This document shows positions 55,921-64,000 of a stretch of 64,000 nucleotides of DNA, one piece after another. The position numbers and the translations under genes are program-made. The notes under the pieces were generated by a model. It searched no databases. It was not told the origin of the DNA and was given only the letters and a program-made list of their open reading frames with translations. Position 1 is the first letter of the stretch. The number at the start of each line of letters is the position of its first letter. Source of the stretch: Agrypnia vestita (lineage: Eukaryota; Arthropoda; Insecta; Trichoptera; Phryganeidae); NCBI GenBank assembly GCA_016648135.1, contig JADDOH010023146.1, positions 1 to 64,000 of the forward strand, read 5' to 3'.

Positions 55921-56537
55921 AATTAATATAATAAACAAGAATAAACTTTGTTTACTCCACTAATATGTCATCAGGATACAAACGTACATATAACGTATAC
56001 TAAAAATTTAAAAAACGAGGTGTAGACAAAAACAAAATAAAAAATAAATATATGGGAGTTGAAAAAATTAATAAATAATCAAAAATAATAATTTCGTTGT
56101 CTGTCCGTTCGTTTGTCTGTTTGTCCGTCTGTCTGTCTGTCCGTCCGTAACTTCGTGAAACGCCCGTAATTTCGCTCCAATTCACGGCTAAAAAAAACAA
56201 ATTAAAGGAGATAGGGCTTGAACCCCGGGCCACTAAACCCAAACCAACCGCTTCATACATGTTGCTACGGCCGCCTCTCCGTGGACCGCCAAAAATATAC
56301 TATAAATGTAAACTTGCAAAGATGTTTCAATGTTCCGTCATTTTTGACGGGTTCCAGCAGGTTAAGTACTAATACGAAAATAAATTTAAAAGATAACTAT
56401 TTGCGAAAAGGACCTAGTCATTTATAATTAAATTTTTAGTATACGTTGTATTCTGAAAAGGGAGATTTGACCCGAGACATGTTGGTAGTTTCGACAAATT
56501 AGTGGTGTAAACAAAGTATATTCTTGTTAATTATATT
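55921..56537. mobile_element. Element with inverted ends, split by a nested Helitron-like repeat
   Basis: The left end AATTAATATAATAAACAAGA with ATAAACTTTGTTTACTCCAC mirrors the right end (56498-56537, ATTAGTGGTGTAAACAAAGT). A second inverted pair lies inside: GTATACTAAAAATTT at 55996 and AAATTTTTAGTATAC at 56429. GTCATCAGG at 55967 is a CTGATGA-like relic in complement. TTTCGAC at 56489 is GAAA-like in complement. Possibly PLE-derived. Confidence 0.65.
56085..56360 (+). mobile_element. Helitron-like repeat (TCTG family), copy E, nested
   Basis: TTTCGTTGTCTGTCCGTTCG, a TCTG/TCCG tract, GTAACTTCGTGAAACGCCCG, a complement-strand B-box-like TTGAACCCCGGGCC, CCGCCAAAAATATACTATAA, then the hairpin CCGTCATTTTTGACGG and GTTCCAGCAG in place of CAGCTAG. 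Confidence 0.7.
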
Positions 56538-57662
56538 CATAATGTTATCACAAAATCATTTTGCATTTTTTTAAGAAAAATATATTTTTTCAAAATTCGG
56601 TTAGGTTTCTTATTACAATGGCAATTGGTGCTATAATCGGGTGACAACGCCATGTACTTTTGCCAGTACTCCAGATACAACTCGTACAGTATACCAGAAC
56701 TCCGCGGTATAAATTTGTTATTACACCCTTTATTTTAACTCGTGGCGTCTGCTTGTTTGACGCAAAAACTTTGGATCGATTTTTAACCCTTTTCCCGTGA
56801 CCCAATCGAGCTGAAACCTTGCAAGCAGACTCGTGGCGACGATCAAGAAGATCTATTAAATTTTCGTTAAAAAAATTAATAATTATGGTTCAACTTACTA
56901 AGTTGTGTGAAGAGACTGCGACGCATCTGGTAGACACTAAACCTGATTATAGTATAATTTTGGATTTTTCGAAATTTTAATTTTTTTTTCAAATTGGAAT
57001 CATTCTACATTAGTAATTATCCCGACGCGTGTATAGTCACGAAACCTGATTCAAAGCAAAAGGGAGTATTGTAAAAACTTGGTTTTTATGATTACTTTTT
57101 ATTATAAGTTCTTGGATTACATAGATCACCATAATAACTAGACATGAATATAAATTCCTTTTCCACAATTATCCACGTCGGGTGACAAATGCGTTAGCTT
57201 TATTTAAAAAATTACTGCAAGCTTGAAGTTTTGAAACAATTATGAAAACATCAAACTAAATGCTCTTACGACAGATGAAAAAGTCACGCTTTATCACAAG
57301 GAGACACAATAAGATACGGTTTAAAACATAATTTTAACATTAGTCTATTTAAAAAGTGCACATTGTTAACTAAAAGATTCAATTATGCAAGAATATAATA
57401 TTTTACCGCAGTACAAATGTGTCTTAGATATACACGAGGGCAGACATTCTTATGCCGTGACCCAGTCCCCTTCCTTAAGAACTAGTTAAGTTCATCTCTG
57501 TATATATTTTGTACTCTGGGTTTAAAAGATTATTTTATTATTTTTTAACAATTGAACGTTTTTTTATTTAATTATTTAACTTCTATTTCTGCATTTTCTG
57601 TATTTAAATGGTAATTTCTAATTTTTTCAATTGATTGAGCAACATTGTAGATTGACATTTTG
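56538..57662. other. AT-rich spacer
   Basis: A 71-codon minus-strand frame at 56590-56805 lies in sequence of even composition and has no recognised domain. The rest is AT-rich. Confidence 0.4.
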
Positions 57663-57778
57663 AAAAATATTGATTATTTTATTTGTATATATCTACTTTT
57701 ATATGAGTATTTCACTTACACGATTCGGAAATACTCATATAAAAGTAGATATATACAAATAAAATAATCAATATTTTT
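57663..57778. repeat. Perfect 50-bp inverted repeat with 16-nt loop
   Basis: The arm 57663-57712 is the exact reverse complement of 57729-57778, with CACTTACACGATTCGG between. AT-rich (ends AAAAATATTG). No TA, TTA or other clear duplicated target was found beside it. RNA from either strand would fold into a fully paired 50-bp hairpin. Confidence 0.97.
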
Positions 57779-58446
57779 GGTAATTTTAAAAGCAAGATAA
57801 TTTAATTGATAATTGAATAAAAGTGAAAAATATTTTTATTAATGTATTTTATTTCCGTAAAATTAATCTTATAATTAATTGCTTTTCTTGTACCAATTAT
57901 TAGTATTTTTGGTTGATAAATTATTGGAAAAGATAAAAATTAAAAGATTACTTGTTTAGGTACATTTCTACATTTCTAATGCTATATGAAGAAATAAACA
58001 TAATTTTTATTTATAGTAAAAAACCTTTTAAATGTGTGCCTCTCGAGTTTTAACTAACTAGCTAGACTGCGTTCAGTTGTTGCAGAACGAATAAAACCAG
58101 GAAAGAATATCTCCAACATGTCCTCTTGTAGCATATGTAGATACTATGGATAAGCGTCCGCCTCCCTAATTGAAACAATGTTACTTCCTATTATACTTGC
58201 CTTATAAGAGTGTGCCTGCCTCGGTGTGTGTGCCACTTGCCTTAGTATGAAAATACATGTGTTTCTAACAAAAGGCAAAAGCCGAATCTCACGAGTAAGG
58301 CGATATGATGCATTTTGCACGGTTTGCAATTATGTATACCCATTGACGCGCGGATTAAATGTAATTTTGAGTACCTTAATTTTTTTTCATAAAAATAATT
58401 CTGGTTTTTTGTCCCCAAGTGAACCGTCGTACATTAAGATATATAT
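57779..58446. other. AT-rich spacer
   Basis: 58144-58465 holds two short frames on opposite strands without motifs. Confidence 0.45.
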
Positions 58447-58575
58447 TATATGTTACATTGTATAAAGTAATTACTTAAGCCATATGACAGGTCGTAAGCC
58501 CTATTAATGTTCAAAGATTTCCATACCTACTCTCCAATATAAATAGTTTTGTCTCTGTGAGATATCTATGAAATA
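58447..58575 (+). repeat. Dispersed 'GGTGGAAATGGCGAA' family, copy 5
   Basis: TATGTTACATTGTATAAAGT, AATTACTTAAGCCATATGAC, AGGTCGTAAGCCCTA, TTCCATACCTACTC and TTTTGTCTCTGTGAGATATC. The leading GGTGGAAATGG part is missing. Confidence 0.75.
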
Positions 58576-59775
58576 TCGAGATTTAATATAAATTATTTAA
58601 AATAAGGCTAAAGTAAATTTTTGTAGCGTTTACTTTGTTTAAAAATTAAAGTCTTATTTATCCTATAGCGCTTTTTAAGATTAAGCTTTTGTATGTCTGT
58701 ATGTTTTATATATGTTTACCGGTAAACGTTTAGGGCTTCTACTGCGATAATTACACCCTTCCTCTTCTTGTAGTGTTGTGTCCAATATCAGGCGTCGACG
58801 ACCTTCGTTTTCATAAACTCCTGGTATACCGTCCAGGGTTTGACTAAGCCTTCAGTATTGAGTCAGGTCCAGATTGACTATTAGCGCAGGTACTTTAGTT
58901 TTAGATAGAAGATACGGTTTCCTCCTATCCTTTTTGTTTTTCTTCACAGATAGAACTTCTTCAGTCGGATTGTGATCTCTGGGTTGCGACCTACTTCTCT
59001 TCCTCCAGCTATTTATATACCTCGCACTTTAGTTAATTGAGTTGGCTTGGCTCGTGGCTTTCCACATTTCCAGTCATAATCATTATTCCTAGCTTCTCCA
59101 TATTATTATCCTCTCTGCTGTCGACTTGTCAGAAAAATTAGAGGATGCGTCTCACACAGACCATGAATAATCTATCTCGAAATCTAAATCATTCCATTTT
59201 ACTACTATTTATCACACTGTATTTAAGAAAAAAAAATTGAAATAGATTTTGGATCCTTCTTTAATCCATGTTCGGATATTTTAACTGTACGTGATAATTA
59301 TTCAGATATGAGAAATTTATATATTGTGTATTGTAATTTTACCCTTCGAATACAAAACGAAAAAAAAACTCTATTTGCTGTAAACTGATATTTTTTATTA
59401 TTCAATAATGATGCAAATTTAATAAAAATATTTGTAAATTTTGGAAATTTAACGCCATTTTCTGATTAAAAAACAATGTGGATTTTGTTCTTAAATCGTA
59501 AGCTTGAGAAAGGTTGCTTAAAAATACGATTGTCGATTTCTTGCTCACTTACTTACTATCACGCTGTTTCCCCGCGGGGTAAGCAGAGAGGATGGAGACA
59601 CTTTTCTGTCATGACATACAACTCACGTCTCATCCACATTCATATAATATTACCTTCACATGCAAGCTCAACGATTGTTGAGGCTCCTAAGAGATGCAAC
59701 GTCTCCCGTAGCCACTCTCTCTTTCTGGCGCCGTCAGCACTTGATTCTTATATCTTCAGAGATGTGACTTATCTA
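58576..59775. other. Spacer, some parts of even composition
   Basis: 58720-59110 and 59520-59760 are less AT-rich than the surroundings. 59476-59778 (+) is open for 100 codons with CCCCGCGGGGTAAGCAGAGA in its DNA, a word type frequent in lepidopteran LINE 3' regions, so a retroelement origin is possible. Confidence 0.4.
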
Positions 59776-59779
59776 TGAT

Positions 59780-60275
59780 ACAAGTATTTTAAATACTGAT
59801 ACAAGATATCTGTATCTGAAATACTTTTTTGAAAGTTCATCTTGTATCTTGTATTTAGCTACATTCTTTTGGTATCTTAGTATTTTGTAAATAATAAGAT
59901 TGTCAAGATACTTTTTTCCAATGATGTACCCATAATGAGACCTTTTCGAAGAAAAGCAGTGATAAAATGTTTGAAGAACTAGTTTTACTTAAGTCTCAAT
60001 TAAAACCTTTAAAATATAATATTTCATTTTGAAACATTTGCGCGATCAATGTGAATTATGCGTGAATAATTCACGTAAAAAATTAAACCTACATTCAATA
60101 AAATGTGTTTTCTTACAAAAGAATTTTATCTTTAAAAAGTATTTGGAAGATACGTATTTTGTATCTAGTATTTCAGATACCATTTCAGAAAGTTATTTGT
60201 ATCTGGTATCTGAAATACTTGATTTTAAAGTATCTTGCATTTTGTATTCCAGATACTTTGTATAGGGTATCTTGT
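59780..60275. mobile_element. Possible hAT-like MITE with GTATCTTGTATTT-type ends
   Basis: Left part has ACAAGATATCTGTATCTGAA and CATCTTGTATCTTGTATTTA. Right part has TATTTGTATCTGGTATCTGA, AAGTATCTTGCATTTTGTAT and AGGGTATCTTGTAT. The two sides carry these words in inverted order. Such repeated GTATCT/GTATTT ends are seen in insect hAT elements. Limits are approximate. Confidence 0.4.
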
Positions 60276-60482
60276 ATATCACTGTATATCTTTCATACCT
60301 ATATTTATTCCTCCTTCATTCGCTCAGCATGCCCAAACTATCTGAGCGATCCTCTTTTAATTCTATTCACTATCGGGTATCTTGTACATCACTGTATATC
60401 TTTCATACGTTTATTTATTCCTCCTTCATTCGCTCAGCATGCCCAAACTATCTGAGCGATCCTCTTTTAATTCTATTCACTA
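60263..60482. repeat. 110-bp tandem duplication, two units
   Basis: GGGTATCTTGTA(T/C)ATCACTG starts at 60266 and 60376 within units of exactly 110 bp. The units differ at only a few positions. Each contains CATTCGCTCAGCATGCCCAA. The plus-strand frames of 116 and 158 codons that cross it are a by-product of the duplication. Confidence 0.95.
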
Positions 60483-60640
60483 TGCTAAGATCAGGTTTAA
60501 ATTCTTTTAGGTTAGGTTTACTCCATTATAGAATGGATTTTTATATATTGTCAATCGAAAGCAGTATTCTTGTCACATTTTCATTTAATTTTCATTGCAT
60601 CATTCGTTTTATTGGATACCAGTATATTTGCAACAATTTG
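60483..60640. other. AT-rich spacer
   Basis: Nothing recognised. Confidence 0.45.
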
Positions 60641-60644
60641 ATTT

Positions 60645-60965
60645 GGCTGTCCTCTTCCCGGGACCCGGGAGCGCAGGAGTTGACATCACATGTCGCGTCC
60701 CGAGCACGAAATATGGCCGCTGCTCGCTTGCTCGGCAGCTTGTTCTAGCGCTATCTGGCGCTGGCTCGTTGCGTGCTAAGATTCCGTTTTCAAACGCGGC
60801 TGATAGCGCGCGGCGGGGACCCTTTGGTGTTGCCAGTCTAGAAAAATCCTCGCGGAGCTTTGGCGGGAGAATTCCGCGATGCAGGTACCTAATTCTGACG
60901 CGCACAACGGTAATGGTGACTCGAGGTGATGGCAATATACGTATTGCGTGCTCTTAGCGGCACAA
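60645..60965. other. GC-rich island, possible regulatory or exonic block
   Basis: Sharp rise in GC, with CCCGGGACCCGGGAGCG at 60657 and GCGCTATCTGGCGCTGG at about 60748. Long frames exist on both strands (60595-60957, 120 codons; 60609-60935, 108 codons) because stop codons are rare at this GC content. Neither contains a known motif, so no gene is called. Confidence 0.35.
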
Positions 60966-61351
60966 ATGAAGTAACAACAAAACAATTTAAACTCGTTTAA
61001 GAGAAGGGTGACCACGAATTAATTATTTTTATACTTTGATCCTTGAAAATATCTAGATTGTACACCAGCGCAAGTGTAAATCTCTGCGAATTGCCTTTTG
61101 ATAATGCCTCAACAAAAAATCACGCTTTACTAATAATATGTTTGAAAGAGTCGGATCCTTAGATGAGAAGCCCACTCGTACAGCACGACAAACGATATCC
61201 CGGTCCAGGTAGAGTTTTATGGGTTCTGGAATTACTGCGTACTCTGTCTCTACTACTCTAACTTAATGTAAAGTCCGTACCTTTTTTATAGTATTTTTTT
61301 TCCAAAAATTATTTTTTTCCAAAAATCTTTTTTTTTCGAACATTTTTTTTT
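60966..61351. other. Spacer ending in T-rich Helitron-like tract
   Basis: 61270-61350 has TTTTTTTCCAAAAAT and TTTTTTTCGAACA words like those inside copy B (13.66-13.80 kb), and continues at 61920-62010. The same Helitron-like repeat may thus have been split by later insertions. Confidence 0.45.
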
Positions 61352-61669
61352 CAATTAGTGTATATTATAGATATCTCACAGAGACGAAACTGTATTAATT
61401 ATGGGAAAGTAGGTATAGAAGTCATTTGGGTGTACACAGGACTTATGACCTGTCTTTTTATGGTTGGCTTAAGTGATCACTTTACACAATTGTAACATTC
61501 GCCATGGGTGGAAATGGCGAATGTTACAATTGTGTAAAGTGATCACTTAAGCCAAACCATAAAAAGACAGGTCATAAGTCCTGTGGTACACCCAAATGAC
61601 TTCTATACCTACTTTCCCATAATTAATACAGTTTCGTCTCTGTGAGATATCTATAATATACACTAATTG
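61352..61669. repeat. Near-perfect 154-bp palindrome ('GGTGGAAATGGCGAA' family, copy 6)
   Basis: Left arm 61352-61505 and right arm 61514-61669 are inverted copies that differ only by two single-base insertions, with the 8-nt loop GGGTGGAA. Each arm reads from GCCATTTCC-side sequence through AAGTGATCACTTTACAC and GGTCATAAGTCC to ATAATATACACTAATTGA. 61670-61742 adds the family's outer segment on the right only (CTCTGTGACATAAATCCAGC onward). Confidence 0.95.
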
Positions 61670-61805
61670 ATTAATAATGTCTCTGTGACATAAATCCAGC
61701 ACTGTTCTGAAAGATTTGAACAAACTCAAAATATTCTGAATTTTTTTTTCACTTCTTCAAACACAGCAAAATTATTTTGTGGTGACATTATAATTTAAAT
61801 TTATA

Positions 61806-61913
61806 TAAATAAACTTTGTTTACACCCCTCTTTTTTTTGAAAAAAATCGACATGACATGGGCTCTGAAACATGTCGATTTTTTTAAAAAAAAAGGTGGTA
61901 TAAACAAAGTTTA
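61806..61913. repeat. 108-bp hairpin with hammerhead-like second half
   Basis: AATAAACTTTGTTTACACC and GGTATAAACAAAGTTTATT form the outer arms. Inside are AAAAAAATCGACATG and CATGTCGATTTTTTTAAA. The loop has GGGCTCTGAAACATGTCG, where GAAA plus palindromic ACATGT plus C resembles the hammerhead second half. The CTGATGA core is not seen. Outer arms match those of the 55.92-kb element. Confidence 0.7.
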
Positions 61914-61919
61914 TTTCTA

Positions 61920-62074
61920 TCAATTATAATTTTTTTCAATTTATTTTTCGAACACATTTTTTCGATAATTTTTTTTTCAAACAATTCTTTTTTCGAATTT
62001 TTTTTTCATAAAATAAATACATACTTAGGAACAAACATGTAAAAGTACCGTCATTTTTGACGGGTTACAGCTAG
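61920..62074 (+). mobile_element. Helitron-like repeat (TCTG family), 3' part, best-preserved end
   Basis: T-rich TTTTTTTCGAA words, then ACATGTAAAAGTACCGTCAT with the intact hairpin CCGTCA-TTT-TTGACGG, GTTACAG, and CTAG (62071-62074) followed by T. Confidence 0.75.
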
Positions 62075-64000
62075 TTAATAATTTTTATAATCCAGAATCT
62101 TCGGTAATACATATTCAAATTGTCAGTTTTGAATTATTATTTTACGTTATTTTTTATTCGAAAATTCCTTATTTACATTCTGAAATATAAATATGAAATA
62201 CAAATTGAATTATTATGAAAGTAATATTAATTAGTTAAGGATACTTTTATAATCCTGGTATCATCCAAACGCAATCCAGCAGTTGGGCAATTTAGGCTCG
62301 GGATTGTATTCACTTGTCTACTCTATATATCTAGCAAAGACAAAGCTTTCATTTCATATCCCGAATAAAATTTATCAATAATTTTCCAGCAAAAATACCT
62401 CCAAAATTTTATTCAGAATCATTCTAAAAAAAGCCTACTTATAAATTAATTTTGTAGATTTAATTATTTTAAATCTAACTTAATAGAACATGACATTGGA
62501 ATAAATAAATTTACCTGTTTATTAACATATCTATCGAGTATTTGGGTAGATTCGGTGTGTTTCACACACAATTTCCTTTCATTTGTCCGTCCATGTCACA
62601 TGCTAACATAAAATAAACATTTTATAAAAACATATTATGGTTAAATAATTTATTTATTTTTTATTTATATAAATAATTTATATAAATAAACACAAAATTA
62701 TTTCGCATTTATTGAAAAAGTTATTAAATGTATGTTGACAGCTCTCTCGGTAACATATAACGTATTCGGTTATTGCATTATACCAAGTACTTTATTTTGA
62801 TAATGTGTTTTGTTGAATCCAGTAATTTCTAGTTTTTATCTGTGTATATAACAATTGTAGTTGTGTGATTACTCATTATATGGTACGTTATGAAGGGATA
62901 ACTCATATTAAAGTAAGGCGGCGGCTAGCACATTAAAAACATGGCTGTATGATAATGTTGGACAAAAGTTATAGTTTTGTGCATGATATCTAAAACTGTC
63001 AAGGATAATGTGTACAAATTGATGTCAGAAAATTCTATTAAAAAAAACATGATCAAATGATTATAACTGTGATTGCTATTCGATTTGAATAATGATTTGT
63101 AATTCGGTGAACAATCTTTAGTACACTAGGACCAAACCTTCATTCGTAAAATCATACTTACCAGTCTTCCTCACAATTAAAAACAATGAGTGTCTTAATC
63201 GTGGACCATCCTCATTTACATAAGTACTATTGTAGGGATTTTTATTAATATTGCATTTTTAGGTCAATATTTTTTAATAACTTTATTAAACGCACTTTCA
63301 CTTAAAAATTCACTTAAAAAATTGCGATGCTGTTATTTTATTTTTTCTCGAACGAAATACACGGTTCTATTTAACATAACATAGTAAATAATCAGTACGA
63401 CTTAAATAAATAAATAATAAACCTCACCATATATATGCTGCTCTCCAGTTTCAGAGTAACATTAAAATTTAAGTGCGAGTAAATTATACTTTTAGTGTCG
63501 TTAAGTCAAAAACATATAAAACAAAATAATTTGACCTCTATACACCTAATATATTTTCAGATCGCGCCTGGCTTTATACACACGATGCATTATGTATAGC
63601 ACTTAATGTTATATCCCAGTAATAAACTTCTGAATTATTGATAGCAGTTGCCCCACTGTTTCTCGACACATTAATAAGGGCATCTAGTTTGTAAGCAAAT
63701 GGAACGACTATTTATATCTTCATTTCCTGAGGGCTGCAGCTCCTGCCGGGAGTGGGTGGCGGCACTAACGGTGGCTTAACACGTGATAACACGTACAAAA
63801 CGATACGTTTTAATGATAAAATAATAAAATATTGTAACGCTATATTAATAGACACAAGATTAATGATGCAATTTGTTGACAACATCGTATGTTTTAATAA
63901 AATTGTCTTTGCAAGTCACCAATACATTACAGGAAAACCTGGTTATCGCGATTAATTCAGCCTGTAATTACTTCGCGTCAAGCGAAATCGCGTAAATCAA
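62075..64000. other. AT-rich spacer
   Basis: No gene or known repeat recognised. 63720-63780 is a small GC-richer patch (GCTGCAGCTCCTGCCGGGAG). The 67-codon frame at 63752-63955 has no motif. Confidence 0.5.

Noticed and set aside
60105..60748. Overlapping frames of 116 and 158 codons
   Set aside because: They run through the 110-bp tandem duplication and repeat themselves; no coding evidence.
60595..60957. 120-codon open frame
   Set aside because: Overlaps a 108-codon frame on the other strand in a GC-rich patch where stops are rare; no known motif.
1..64000. CRISPR array, operons or other bacterial features
   Set aside because: Repeat spacing, composition and element types are those of an insect genome; the tandem arrays have no unique spacers.
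1..64000. Telomeric TTAGG arrays or telomere-specific retroelements
   Set aside because: No run of TTAGG/CCTAA was seen on either strand.
1..64000. Endogenous viral genes
   Set aside because: No recognisable viral capsid, envelope or polymerase reading frame was found; retroelement traces are LINE, PLE or a possible solo LTR.

Overview
The window reads as non-coding chromosomal DNA from an insect, most probably a lepidopteran. It is strongly AT-rich, has no long open frame of a host gene, and is packed with decayed transposable elements of types common in moths and butterflies: Helitrons with 5' TC and 3' CTAG ends, a cecropia-type mariner, Penelope-like element (PLE) debris, RTE/CR1-type LINE tails, and two tRNA-derived SINE families. 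No complete host protein-coding gene, rRNA gene or convincing functional tRNA gene could be supported. The organism call is an inference from the repeat content.

Layout. 1-4.6 kb is satellite-like: a 64-bp minisatellite, an (ATT)n tract, seven copies of a ~149-bp unit, and an old 77-bp array. 4.6-10.4 kb is AT-rich spacer with dispersed repeats, a Helitron-type 3' end and a GC-rich island. 10.4-11.7 kb is a 1.28-kb mariner with both inverted ends and TA flanks but a frameshifted transposase. 12-19 kb holds LINE, Helitron, PLE and SINE fragments. 20-31 kb is spacer with further repeats and GC-rich islands. 31.06-31.99 kb is a terminal-inverted-repeat DNA element with a short ORF. 33.61-35.30 kb is a Harbinger-like element flanked by CTA. 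36-50 kb holds foldback sequences carrying hammerhead-like motifs, two short Helitrons (40.0 and 47.3 kb), an LTR-like block and LINE/SINE pieces. 50-62 kb has four large inverted repeats, one of them perfect (50-bp arms at 57.7 kb), plus nested elements. 62-64 kb is plain spacer.

The strongest unusual signal is a set of hammerhead-ribozyme-like motifs at about 15.77, 35.81, 36.55, 42.79, 45.69, 49.34 and 49.58 kb. Each better copy has a CTGATGA-type core, a stem II hairpin, GAAA, and a short self-complementary stem III (ACGT, ACATGT or ACAGCTGT). The best copies share one extra nucleotide between CTGATGA and stem II. One copy directly follows a PLE endonuclease-domain remnant, which fits the known association of hammerhead motifs with PLEs, and most of the others lie inside inverted repeats. 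The elements do not form a pathway: the region is best seen as a graveyard and nesting ground for mobile DNA.
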